A model generated the notes under the pieces. The model saw only the letters and a program-made list of their open reading frames with translations. It was not told the origin of the DNA and did not search any database. 64,000 nucleotides of DNA from contig NZ_RJSF01000047.1 of the NCBI RefSeq assembly GCF_003725535.1, positions 203,972 through 267,971 on the forward strand, given 5' to 3'. This DNA comes from Nocardioides pocheonensis (GTDB taxonomy: Bacteria; Actinomycetota; Actinomycetes; Propionibacteriales; Nocardioidaceae). How positions within the stretch are numbered: position 1 is the first letter of the stretch; every line of letters starts with the position of its first letter. This document shows positions 7,435-15,755 of the stretch, one piece after another. The position numbers and the translations under genes were made by a program.

Positions 7435-9036
7435 TCAGGCCCTTCTGTCGTACGGATCGAGGTTGGGTCGCTGGGCGTACGCCAGCTCAAGGTGGTGGCT
7501 ATCGACGGCCAAGTCGATTTCGACCTTGTCCGGTCCGGTGCGTCGCCAACCGTCATGGGGCCGGCCATCGAGACGCACGCGCAGCGCGTCGACCGGAAGG
7601 TTCTCCACGGTGAACGTTGTCGGACCGCCCCGATGCGCGGGGGTCGCGGCGAAGGTGTCGACCTCGAGTACTTGTCGCTCCAGATCGTGGTGGGTGCGAC
7701 GGACGCCGATCGTCGGGTAGTCGACTCCGCGGAGCGTCGGTTGGGCATGCAGGTGCGTGCGCGGGGCGTTGAAGACGCGGGACCAGGCGCCGGGCTCGGC
7801 GCACTCGATCATGGCCATCGTGGCGTTGAACTGGCCCCGCGGCCAAGGTTCGTCAAGTCCGAACCAGTAGGCGAAGCGGGTGTTGTCCTCGCCGAAGAAC
7901 CGCGGCTCGAACTGAGACTCGGAGATCTCGCGCAGCCTGTCCCAGGTGGTGGTGTCCCCGAGTTCGCGGGCCATCCACATCGCCGTGGACAGCATCTGTG
8001 GGTCGTCTGCCCATTGGATCACCGGCACCGACGGGTCGTTCCAGCCGAGCTGACGCATCGCGCACTCGTAGAGTTCCTCGCCGAGTCTGGCGTCCTGCGG
8101 GTACAGGTAGTGCAGCAGGCACAGTGCGCCGTACCCGCCCAGTCGACCGGGGAAGCTCAGCATGGAGGCCTCGATCGGGTCGTAGTAGAACGCGACCCAG
8201 TCCAGCCGGCCACGTCGGTCGCGGCCCATGTAGTGCTTCTCAGCGAAGGCGACCCAGTCCAGGAACGGCTGGTTGACCGTGGTGCCGAGCAGGGCGTCGT
8301 AGAGCTGCAGCCCGAGCCCGGCCGCGCTCATGCAGAACATCCACACTTTTGTGTTCTCGCAGTGGGTGCCTTGCGGTCGCGCAACCAGCTGGTCGGAGAT
8401 GAAGTGCGCAATCCTCTTGTGGGTCCAGGTGAAGGTTCGGTTCTGGTACCCGGAGACCTCGAAGGGGGCGTCTTCCTGTGGCTCGGCCGAGACGTAGCGT
8501 CGGATGCTCAACAACAGATTGAGCCAGCCGCGGTAGAAGAGGTTGCCGTCACTTCCAACCGGGTCGGGCTGGAGTCCCCAGGGCTCAACACCGTTGGCGG
8601 TCCACCCGGGCAGTGCGTAGCGGCCACGGAGCTGCTCAGGGGCCATGGCCAGCCACTCGGGGGGGTATTTGTCGACGTTGGGGTCGGGCCCGATCAGCGT
8701 GTTCCAATCCGCGGCGCCCCAGAACGTGGTGTAACGACGCGCGAGCTCGTCGAGGATGCGGACGTAGGGCTCACGCCAGGCAGGCGTGGCCTCGAGCATC
8801 ATCGGCAGCACGTAGGACATCTCCGCCAGGTCGAACCTGGGGAAGGCGCACATCGGTGGTTCGCTGTAGCGGTCCCACCACGGGTGGGGCTCGCCCTGAT
8901 CGCTCCAGTCGTCGGGTGTGGTGGCCTTGTCCCACATGAACCTCAACCAGCCCAGCGACCTGTCGTTGAGACCATCTGCCCGTGTCGAGGTGTCCATCGA
9001 CTCCGCTGAGCGAGAGACCCCGACATTGTTGTTCAC
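7435..9036 (-). CDS. Linalool dehydratase/isomerase-like protein
   Basis: A 533-residue soluble protein rich in aromatic residues, with an alpha-barrel-like repetitive pattern (GGYGALCLLHYLYPQDARLGEE and similar). It resembles the linalool dehydratase/isomerase (LinD) family, which interconverts linalool, geraniol and myrcene without a cofactor. Two Cys nine residues apart (C226 and C235 in HCENTKVWMFC) match the spacing I recall for the LinD pair C171/C180. D69 and Y75 (FDLAEMSY) match D39/Y45. I cannot place the LinD His129 equivalent; YRGW (about 168-171) may occupy that site. No export signal is visible, unlike periplasmic LinD. Start is GTG 9036, overlapping the upstream stop by four bases. 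The true substrate may differ. Confidence 0.7.
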   Translation of the reverse strand: MNNNVGVSRSAESMDTSTRADGLNDRSLGWLRFMWDKATTPDDWSDQGEPHPWWDRYSEPPMCAFPRFDLAEMSYVLPMMLEATPAWREPYVRILDELARRYTTFWGAADWNTLIGPDPNVDKYPPEWLAMAPEQLRGRYALPGWTANGVEPWGLQPDPVGSDGNLFYRGWLNLLLSIRRYVSAEPQEDAPFEVSGYQNRTFTWTHKRIAHFISDQLVARPQGTHCENTKVWMFCMSAAGLGLQLYDALLGTTVNQPFLDWVAFAEKHYMGRDRRGRLDWVAFYYDPIEASMLSFPGRLGGYGALCLLHYLYPQDARLGEELYECAMRQLGWNDPSVPVIQWADDPQMLSTAMWMARELGDTTTWDRLREISESQFEPRFFGEDNTRFAYWFGLDEPWPRGQFNATMAMIECAEPGAWSRVFNAPRTHLHAQPTLRGVDYPTIGVRRTHHDLERQVLEVDTFAATPAHRGGPTTFTVENLPVDALRVRLDGRPHDGWRRTGPDKVEIDLAVDSHHLELAYAQRPNLDPYDRRA

Positions 9037-9596
9037 GGCTCACCCACCGGCTCGCCGATGGCTGCTCGAACCATCAGCAGGGAGGATCGCGCCTTCCAGG
9101 CGTCGCGCCACGCCGGGTCCAGCCGGGTGACTGCCGGCTCGATGAGGATCTTTTCCGCCCCGTTGGCTCTCGGATCGTGCTGCAGGTATGCGCCAGGGAT
9201 CGGCTGTCGTGGCTGCCGTTCGGCGCCGAGACGCACGAACATGCGCGTCAATCCATAGAACCACAGCACGATGAACGGACTGCCGTCGATCTGGACGGTG
9301 CCCCGGTTGCGGCTTTCGACGAGCTTGTCCACCGTCCGGGTGGATACGAGCACCGCCAGCGCCTGCCGGCTCGTGGCGAATCGCAACCGATTGTCGGCCT
9401 CGCTCGCCGGCCCTGCCACACTGCGGACCCGCCTGGATGGGGCATCGAAGATCCAGTGGCGCGCCACGTTGCCACCGGAAAGCTCAAAGATCAGCGTACG
9501 AGTGATCTGCGAACGCAGCCCCGGCATGAACCGAGAGCCGTGGGTCATGCACTGCCCGAAGACCCACAGCAGTACCCGTAGGAGAACGTTGGACAT
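9033..9596 (-). CDS. SCP2-like sterol-carrier domain protein
   Basis: A 187-residue protein with an SCP2-like pattern: a central stretch ending in RFATSRQALAVLVSTRTVDKLVESRNRGTVQIDG, then VLWFYGLTRMFVRL. SCP2 folds bind sterols, terpenoids or acyl chains in a hydrophobic tunnel. The N-terminus (NVLLRVLLWVFGQC) is hydrophobic and could be a membrane anchor. It starts three bases after the hydrolase stop, and its TGA overlaps the GTG of the LinD-like gene (GTGA), so translation is coupled. It may deliver a lipophilic substrate to its neighbours. Family call is moderate. Confidence 0.6.
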   Translation of the reverse strand: MSNVLLRVLLWVFGQCMTHGSRFMPGLRSQITRTLIFELSGGNVARHWIFDAPSRRVRSVAGPASEADNRLRFATSRQALAVLVSTRTVDKLVESRNRGTVQIDGSPFIVLWFYGLTRMFVRLGAERQPRQPIPGAYLQHDPRANGAEKILIEPAVTRLDPAWRDAWKARSSLLMVRAAIGEPVGEP

Positions 9597-9599
9597 CGA

Positions 9600-10580
9600 C
9601 TAGGAGTCCAGGCCGGTGGGCTGCGAGGTACTGCCGGCGAGCTGCGGCCTGAGGTGGGAGACGAGGAACTCCGTTTGGTCGGTTACGAGCTCCTCGAACG
9701 CCTCGCCGAGGTAGAAGCCGAAGTGGCCGGCCTCGTAGTGCCGCACGTCCCCCAGCGGCGCCTGTCGCGCGTAGGCGTCGGCGACTTCGCCCGGCGTGAC
9801 GGTGTCGTTGTCGCTGATACAGATGAGGATCGGAATCGCGATCCGCTTCGCCGACCGACCCGGCCGATAACGCAAGATGCTCAGCAAGCTGCGGCCGGCG
9901 GCCTCGTTGACCCAATCGTGGCCGGGGGGAACCAGGGCGAGCATGCCCGGCAGAGCATCCGGGGCAACCATGAAGCCCCGTTCGCCAGGATTGGCCGCGA
10001 TCGGCACGGTGACTGGCCGCCGCCCGAGCGCCGCTGCGACCAGGTCGCGCATGATCGGACCGGTCATCGACAGCACCTCCCCGACCCCGAGCGCCTTCGC
10101 GGAGACGATCCCGTCGGTGAAAGGGCATTGGGAGACAGCGGCGCAGAGCTCGGGATGCCGCGAAGCCACCTCGATCGCGTGCCCGCCGCCGATGGAGGAA
10201 CCCCAGATTGCGACCCGTTCGGGGTCGACCTCAGGTCGGCTTCGTGCGTGCTCGATCGCCGCGTCCCAGTCGGCTAGCTGCTTCGGCATCGACAACACTT
10301 GGCGCGGCTCACCGCCGCTATCACCCAGGCCACGATAGGTGAACACCAAGGCGCCGAGACCGGCCTCGACGAAACGCTCGGCATAGCGGTCCAGCCCGAG
10401 CTCTCGAGTGGCGCCGAGGCCGTGTCCCAAGACGACCAACGGCACCCGTTGATCGGCCGACGCGCCCTCGGGCAGGTAGAGCCAGCCGGCGCAGTAGGAA
10501 TCTCCTGAACGGAAGGTGACGTCCATGCGCTGAGCCGACGCGGCGGCCCTCTTGGGTCGCGTACTGGTCCGATCCTTCAC
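9600..10580 (-). CDS. Alpha/beta hydrolase (dienelactone/DUF1749-like)
   Basis: The catalytic triad is visible: nucleophile Ser in WGSSIGGGHA, Asp in CISDNDTVTP and His in YEAGHFGFY. The oxyanion side is VLGHGLGATREL. It probably hydrolyses an ester, lactone or thioester, or adds or removes water. GTG 10580 has a GGTGGCGGTG-type ribosome site; ATG 10526 is an alternative with no such site. It is the first gene of the operon with the SCP2-like, LinD-like and DUF169 genes. A truncated paralogue lies at 20098-20571, again beside a TetR gene of the type found next door here. Confidence 0.8.
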   Translation of the reverse strand: MKDRTSTRPKRAAASAQRMDVTFRSGDSYCAGWLYLPEGASADQRVPLVVLGHGLGATRELGLDRYAERFVEAGLGALVFTYRGLGDSGGEPRQVLSMPKQLADWDAAIEHARSRPEVDPERVAIWGSSIGGGHAIEVASRHPELCAAVSQCPFTDGIVSAKALGVGEVLSMTGPIMRDLVAAALGRRPVTVPIAANPGERGFMVAPDALPGMLALVPPGHDWVNEAAGRSLLSILRYRPGRSAKRIAIPILICISDNDTVTPGEVADAYARQAPLGDVRHYEAGHFGFYLGEAFEELVTDQTEFLVSHLRPQLAGSTSQPTGLDS

Positions 10581-10832
10581 TGGGTCACCGCCACCTTCCG
10601 CGCGCGCCCAGTTTCGGCCGGTACAGGGCACCCGTGCTGAAGCGCCGTGGCGTAGCCATCGGGCTGAGGGAGCGTCAATTCGCCGTGCTTGCGCGTATCG
10701 CCACCAAACAACCCCTGCGGGTTGCTCGCCAACCGCGCGACAAGCACCTGGTTGCCCAACTCGCTAACCCTGATCCAACTCGACGACCAGTCCGCTGACA
10801 TTGCGGCTCCTCTCAGCGCGGGTACGCTCAGA

Positions 10833-10869
10833 CTAGTGGAACTTCGTTATAAACTTCGTTACACACTAG
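10833..10869. promoter_or_regulatory. Operator-like cluster between hydrolase operon and TetR gene
   Basis: AACTTCGTTA occurs twice as a direct repeat with a 12-base period (10840-10849 and 10852-10861). The pair is framed by inverted arms CTAGTG (10833-10838) and CACTAG (10864-10869). It lies in the 371-base divergent gap between the hydrolase operon and the TetR gene at 10952. A related AACCTCGTTAT (20588-20598) precedes the hydrolase paralogue. It is a likely binding site of the adjacent TetR protein; no clean promoter boxes could be assigned. Confidence 0.55.
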
Positions 10870-10951
10870 ACGCCGGTCACACACGTGACAAGCCCCGAGA
10901 CCTCGAATTCCACAGCGCCGGAGGCGTCTGGTCTCGCTAGGAGATGCACCG

Positions 10952-11668
10952 ATGCCGTCACGCCGCACGAACGCCGATAGCCGCAGTTCTTCAGAGGAGA
11001 CAGTTCGGCGGCTCATAGGGGCAGCGACACAACTGCTGTCCGACAAGGGGCCATATGAGATCAAGGCACGAGCGGTCGCCGAGATCGCCCAGGTCTCGAC
11101 TACCGCCGTGTACTACCACCTCGGCGGCCTACCCGAACTCCTTCAAGCGGTCGTCGATCGGGCGTTCCGCGAACTCGACCTGCATTTCTCCACAGCCGTC
11201 TCGATTGGAGACCCGGTCGCCGAATTGTTCTCCATGGCGCTGGCTGCCCGACGCCTGGCCAAGGCCAACCCACACCTCTACGACCTGATGTTCGGACTGT
11301 CCGCCCGGGGCAACTACCGGGCCCCCGAGGCGACATCCGAGCAAGGCGGCAGCCGCACGGGGGCGTTCGCGGATGCCTACGCTCACCTGGTACAGGCGTG
11401 CGCCCGATTGCATGCCCAGGCCCCCATGTGTGAAGGCGCTGAACCAGAGCTTGTCGCCAGTCAACTGTGGAGCTGTGTGCACGGGTTCATCACCCTCGAG
11501 CTCGGCGGACAGTTCACAAACCTTCACGACCCGGTTCGCGAGATTCTCGTCCCGATGACCACCGGCGTACTCGTAGCAGCGGGCGAGGAGCCCTCGCGCG
11601 TAGCGGCGTCGTACCGGGTTGCGTTGGCCGACGACGGTGCTCCCACTGAGGGCATTGTCGGATCCTGA
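10952..11668 (+). CDS. TetR/AcrR-family regulator
   Basis: 238 residues. The N-terminal TetR helix-turn-helix spans about residues 17-65 (ATQLLSDKG..., VSTTAVYYHLGG). The C-terminal domain carries NPHLYDLMFGLSARGNYR, typical of the WHG-type ligand-binding domain. The ribosome site is TAGGAGA, eight bases before ATG. It is divergent from the hydrolase/LinD-like operon and is its probable regulator, with the site at 10833-10869. It is clearly paralogous to the next gene (11885-12595) and to the decayed copy at 19459-20097. Confidence 0.85.
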   Translation: MPSRRTNADSRSSSEETVRRLIGAATQLLSDKGPYEIKARAVAEIAQVSTTAVYYHLGGLPELLQAVVDRAFRELDLHFSTAVSIGDPVAELFSMALAARRLAKANPHLYDLMFGLSARGNYRAPEATSEQGGSRTGAFADAYAHLVQACARLHAQAPMCEGAEPELVASQLWSCVHGFITLELGGQFTNLHDPVREILVPMTTGVLVAAGEEPSRVAASYRVALADDGAPTEGIVGS

Positions 11669-11884
11669 CGGCCGCGACCTCCTGAGGCGGCGCATCCTCC
11701 CCGCCGAGCCGGTTCGGCAGGCGGCGATAGATCAGTCTCATTGACCTGCGGGCAGGTGCTCGAAACGGGCGTTAGCCACCACAACGGCGAGCCCTCGGAA
11801 CTGTTGACCGTGGACTGCAGCATCGCCGAGTTGCCTCTGACCTGGCGCGTGTAGCCTCGCATCACTGAAGAGGGGAAAAGCGAG

Positions 11885-12595
11885 GTGGCGAGCGGCATGT
11901 CGCGATCCAAGACGACCTCGATCGCCAGTCGAATGAGTTCCGAGGAGGCCGTGCCGCGACTCGTCGAGGCGACGATCCGGCTCCTGGCCGAGGAAGGGCC
12001 AGCGCAGATCAAGGCCAGGTCGGTCGCCGACGCGGCGGGCGTCTCGACTCAGGCGCTCTACTATCACCTCGGCGGACTTCCGGAGCTGCTGCAGGCGGTC
12101 ATCGACCGCGGATTCGGTGAACTAGGTTCGGCGTTCGCTGCGTTAACAATGACGACGGACCCGGTGACCGACCTGTTTGCAATGGCCCTGACCAGCAGGC
12201 GTCTAGCGCGGGAGAACCCTCATCTGTACGACGCCATGTTCGGGTTGTCCACGCGCGGCAGCTACCGAGTGCCGCACTCCCCGGCCCCCGCGCCGGCCGC
12301 GCGATCGGCGGCGTTTCAGGCTGCCTATGACCAGCTTGTCGGCGCCTGCAGGCGGCTCGTGGAGATCGGGCGAGTCGATCCGGGCGTCGACGCCGAGGTG
12401 ATCGCGAGCCAGTTGTGGTCCGCGGTCCACGGCTTCATCACACTCGAGCTCGGCGGGCACCTTGACCAGTTCCACGAACCGGTGCGCCAGGTTCTCGAGG
12501 CGACCACCGTGAACATCCTGGTCGGACTCGGAGACGATCGGTCGACCTCAAAGAAGTCCCATGATCTCGCCATTGAGATGCTCGGCATCGGCTGA
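11885..12595 (+). CDS. TetR/AcrR-family regulator, paralogue of the preceding gene
   Basis: 236 residues. The helix-turn-helix ends AGVSTQALYYHLGGLPELLQ and the ligand-binding domain has NPHLYDAMFGLSTRGSYR, so it follows the upstream TetR protein along its whole length. GTG 11885 is nine bases after AGGGG; ATG 11897 is a possible alternative start. It is separated from the first copy by 216 bases, so it may have its own promoter. The pair is a tandem duplication; the two may answer to different ligands. Confidence 0.8.
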   Translation: MASGMSRSKTTSIASRMSSEEAVPRLVEATIRLLAEEGPAQIKARSVADAAGVSTQALYYHLGGLPELLQAVIDRGFGELGSAFAALTMTTDPVTDLFAMALTSRRLARENPHLYDAMFGLSTRGSYRVPHSPAPAPAARSAAFQAAYDQLVGACRRLVEIGRVDPGVDAEVIASQLWSAVHGFITLELGGHLDQFHEPVRQVLEATTVNILVGLGDDRSTSKKSHDLAIEMLGIG

Positions 12596-13012
12596 TCATC
12601 GGGCAGAACCGAGCGAGTGGACCACTTTGCATCTCGTGATCACGAGGAGCGCAACGTCGTGGCCGCGTGCGGTCAACAAGTAGGCGAGCGCGGCCGGTGC
12701 TCGCCGCGTCGTCCGGGTCCAGGACCGCTACGGCGTTAGGGTCCTGGTCGATCAGGTCGTATCGAGGACGTCGCCGCCGCGGGCGTCCTGGTCGACCGTG
12801 CCGTTGCGGGTGCAAGCGCCTACCTGGTTGGCCATGGACAAGAAGCAGGCGCCCCCCCAACTCCATGATCACGGAGGTCTCATCGTCCGCATCGGGGAAC
12901 GCCCCTCCCCGGGTCTGGAAGGCGCGCACACGTGCGGATCGCTCGGCGCCCTCATTAGAGAAACAGCGTCGCGTGCCCTGGTTAGATCATCTGCTCGCCG
13001 GGAACGGGGCGA
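12596..13012. other. Intergenic stretch with a perfect palindrome
   Basis: No supported gene. The clearest element is CTCGTGATCACGAG (12633-12646), a perfect 14-base palindrome 38 bases after the TetR stop. No T-run follows, so it is not an obvious terminator; it may be a protein-binding site or a stem at the end of the message. The remaining 350 bases show only overlapping low-quality frames. Confidence 0.5.
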
Positions 13013-13783
13013 TCAATGACCAGACATCCCGCCATCCACGGCCAGCGTGATGCCGGTGATGTACGACGACGCCGAACTGGCGAGGAAGACGACCGCAGTG
13101 TCGAGCTCGTGCTGACGACCCAGGCGGCCGAGTGTCGAAGTCTGATTGACGTACGCCTGCAATTCGTCCCCGCGGATCTGTGCCGTCAACTCGCTGTCGA
13201 AGTATCCCGGTGCGATCGCGTTCACCCGGATGCCCTTACGACGCGACCACTGCTGAGAAAGGTCGCGCGTGAGCCCGATCAATCCGGCCTTGCTCGCGGA
13301 GTACGCCGCCTGTGGGCTGTAGGACTTGATCAGACCGAGGACACTGGCGATGTTCACGATGCTGGAGCCGGGCTCCATCACGCGAGCGGCCGCTTGAGCC
13401 GCCCAGTAAGCGCCCATCAGGTTGACGTCGACAACGCTACGGAACTCGGACGGGGTCTCTTTCAACGCAGGCACCGCGCTGCCGACTCCAGCGTTGTTCA
13501 CCAGCACATCGACGCGGCCGAATCGAGCCATGGCGGCTTCTGCCAGGCGAGCGCACGCACCTGGATCGGTCACGTCGGTCTGTACGCACAGCACCGAACG
13601 CCCGCGTGCCGCGACCGACGCCGCGCTGGCCTCGAGTCGATCCGCGCGTCGTGCCGCGAGGACCACATCCGCGCCGGCTTCGGCCACGGCGACCGCGAAG
13701 CCGGCACCCAGGCCGGAGCTCGCGCCGGTGACGATTACGACTCGGCCATCCAGGGAGAAGAGATCGAGCAAGGTGTTGGTCAT
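13013..13783 (-). CDS. SDR-family oxidoreductase
   Basis: Classical short-chain dehydrogenase of 256 residues. The cofactor motif is TGASSGLG (about 19-26), followed by NNAGVG, the catalytic Ser in NIASVLG and YSASK. It should interconvert an alcohol and a ketone with NAD(P)H. Start ATG 13783 lies 28 bases after the stop of the XRE-TetR regulator gene in the same direction. The two form a small operon that the regulator may control. Confidence 0.85.
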   Translation of the reverse strand: MTNTLLDLFSLDGRVVIVTGASSGLGAGFAVAVAEAGADVVLAARRADRLEASAASVAARGRSVLCVQTDVTDPGACARLAEAAMARFGRVDVLVNNAGVGSAVPALKETPSEFRSVVDVNLMGAYWAAQAAARVMEPGSSIVNIASVLGLIKSYSPQAAYSASKAGLIGLTRDLSQQWSRRKGIRVNAIAPGYFDSELTAQIRGDELQAYVNQTSTLGRLGRQHELDTAVVFLASSASSYITGITLAVDGGMSGH

Positions 13784-13811
13784 GGGGTTCCTCTCGAGCG
13801 GGTGGGCGGGT

Positions 13812-14639
13812 TCAGCCGGCGCGCATGAGCGCGATCGCATACTCGGCGTACTGCCGGGCAACCTGGTCGGCAGCGAGCTCACCGTCCGGCCGGAACCATG
13901 ACGGCAGCGACGTGCACAATGTCGCGATCGCCCTGGTCGCCGTGCGCGGGTCGCGTGTGCTGAGCTCTCCGGCCGCGATCGCACGTGCGGCCTGGTCGTC
14001 GAGCAGGTGTTGCACGTCGTCGCGCAAAGCGGTGATCCTTGTGCGATCATCGGGGTCGAGACCGCGCATTTCGCTTGCCCCCAAGAACGCAAGATCGCCG
14101 CGGTGGGCATGGAAGAGGGCCAAAGCCTCCACCATCAACGCGAACGACTCAGCCTCACTCGCGCCATCGGCCCGGGCGGCGAGGAGGCGCCAGCGGATCT
14201 CGGCCATGGTCAGGTCGAGCAGGGCGGCCAGCATGCCGGTCTTGCTCGGGTGGTGGTGATAGACACCCGCAACGCTGAGGCCGGCTTCGTCGGCGACCTC
14301 CCGCATCGTGGCGGCATGGAAGCCGCGCCGCACGAAGACCCGCGACGCCGCCAGGAGCACCGGGTCGAGGTTGACCGGGTCGAAGGACCTCCACTGCTGC
14401 GCGATCTGCTGCGGAGGCGGCGCGCTCGGCGGCGGAGCAGCGTGGAGCAGGTCCGTGGTCGAGACCTCGAGCAGCCCGGCGATGCGGCGCAGACGTGCAA
14501 CCGTCACCTCGGTCCGCCCCGTCTCGATGGCGCTCACAGTCGCAGGGCTCACGTCGAGCGCCCCCGCGAGGCGGCGCAGGCTCAGTCCGCGCGAGACACG
14601 GGCGGACCGGATTGCGGCACCTATCATGTGTTCAGCCAT
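13812..14639 (-). CDS. Two-headed regulator: XRE helix-turn-helix fused to a TetR domain
   Basis: 275 residues with two DNA-binding domains. Residues about 8-65 form an XRE/Cro HTH (GLSLRRLAGALDVSPATVSA). A Pro-rich linker (about 67-76) follows. Residues about 92-140 form a TetR N-terminal domain (GFHAATMREVADEAGLSVAG), then an all-helical ligand domain. One continuous frame encodes both, with no sign of a frameshift. ATG 14639 gives the natural XRE start. It faces the phosphotransferase/acyl-CoA dehydrogenase operon across 67 bases holding repeated TGTTCA half-sites. Domain calls are firm; how the two heads share DNA is unknown. Confidence 0.85.
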   Translation of the reverse strand: MAEHMIGAAIRSARVSRGLSLRRLAGALDVSPATVSAIETGRTEVTVARLRRIAGLLEVSTTDLLHAAPPPSAPPPQQIAQQWRSFDPVNLDPVLLAASRVFVRRGFHAATMREVADEAGLSVAGVYHHHPSKTGMLAALLDLTMAEIRWRLLAARADGASEAESFALMVEALALFHAHRGDLAFLGASEMRGLDPDDRTRITALRDDVQHLLDDQAARAIAAGELSTRDPRTATRAIATLCTSLPSWFRPDGELAADQVARQYAEYAIALMRAG

Positions 14640-14703
14640 GCCGAACAAGATATCGCACACTGAGCGGACTGAACACGTCCGTACATTCATTCGGTACTGT
14701 TCA
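14629..14703. promoter_or_regulatory. Divergent regulatory region with TGTTCA half-sites
   Basis: Half-sites are TGTTCA (14629-14634), GAACA (14643-14647), TGAACA (14670-14675) and TGTTCA (14698-14703). The last two form an inverted pair; the first two form TGTTC-N9-GAACA. Both coding starts are touched by these sites. This spacing of several half-sites would suit a regulator with two DNA-binding heads. Confidence 0.45.
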
Positions 14704-14706
14704 GCC

Positions 14707-15744
14707 ATGTCGCGGACAAACAACTCGTCGAGCACCAACGACCTGGTTAGCCTCGACCGGATGGCGCCCGCGCTCGCCGCGGCCCTGGGCGACGACCGGT
14801 GGCTGGGGGTCGGTGCCCAGCTGATCAGCGGCGGCAAGTCCAACCTCACCTTCATCCTCGCCTGCGACGCCGGTGAGCTGGTGCTACGCCGACCCCCGAC
14901 CGGTGACCTGCTGCCCAGTGCCCACGACATGGCCCGCGAAGCGCGGGTGCAGCGGGCCCTCAGCGGCAGCGGAGTCCCGGTCGCCGAGGTGGTTCTCTCC
15001 GACGACGGCGCCCTCCTGGGGGTGCCCTGCTACGTGATGAGGAAGGTGACCGGCCACGTCGTCCGCAGCACACTCCCACCGGGATACGCCAACTCTGCGT
15101 CAGCACGGGAGGCGATGGCGTGGGCGTTCGTCGACACCCTCGTTGCGATCCACTCCGTGGACGCCGTCATGGTCGGACTCGGCGACTTCGGGCGTGCCGA
15201 GGGCTTCATGGAACGACAGGTGCGTCGATGGGGTGCCCAATGGGAGTCGAGTCGTACCGAGGAGGTCGCCGAGATGACCGAACTGGGCAGACGGCTTGCA
15301 GCGCGGGTCCCTGCGCCCCAGCCAGGCGCAGTCGTGCACGGCGACTACCGGATCGACAACGTGATCTTCGACGCCCAGGACGTGGGTCGCGTCAGGGCCG
15401 TCCTCGACTGGGAGCTGTCCACCCTGGGCGACCCCCTGGCTGATCTCGGGATGCTCATGCTCTTTTGGCGAGAGGCCGGAGAGCCACCCATCGAGCTGAT
15501 CCCTGGTGTCACCCACCTGAGCGGCTTCCCGTCCAGGGCCGGTGTGGTTGAGCGGTACGCCGCCGCGAGCGATCTCGATCTCAGCGCCCTGAGGTTCTAT
15601 GAGGCCTTCGCCCACTACAAGTTCGCGGTGATCGCCCAGGGCGTCGCCGCCCGATCGCGGACCGGTGCGATGGCCGGGCAGTCGTTCGGCGATCTAGACG
15701 GCCAGGTCCGTCAGCTCGCCGCCAGCGGACTCACCAGGATCTGA
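14707..15744 (+). CDS. Phosphotransferase family protein (ACAD10/11 kinase-like)
   Basis: 345 residues with an aminoglycoside-phosphotransferase/protein-kinase-like fold. The catalytic loop is VVHGDYRIDNVIFD and the metal-binding segment VLDWELSTLGDPLADL. Enzymes of this type in acyl-CoA operons are thought to phosphorylate 4-hydroxyacyl chains so that the partner dehydrogenase can remove the group, as in mammalian ACAD10/11. Its partner acyl-CoA dehydrogenase starts 11 bases downstream. It is divergent from the XRE-TetR regulator. Substrate assignment is inference from the human enzymes. Confidence 0.8.
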   Translation: MSRTNNSSSTNDLVSLDRMAPALAAALGDDRWLGVGAQLISGGKSNLTFILACDAGELVLRRPPTGDLLPSAHDMAREARVQRALSGSGVPVAEVVLSDDGALLGVPCYVMRKVTGHVVRSTLPPGYANSASAREAMAWAFVDTLVAIHSVDAVMVGLGDFGRAEGFMERQVRRWGAQWESSRTEEVAEMTELGRRLAARVPAPQPGAVVHGDYRIDNVIFDAQDVGRVRAVLDWELSTLGDPLADLGMLMLFWREAGEPPIELIPGVTHLSGFPSRAGVVERYAAASDLDLSALRFYEAFAHYKFAVIAQGVAARSRTGAMAGQSFGDLDGQVRQLAASGLTRI

Positions 15745-15755
15745 AGGGACACGAC

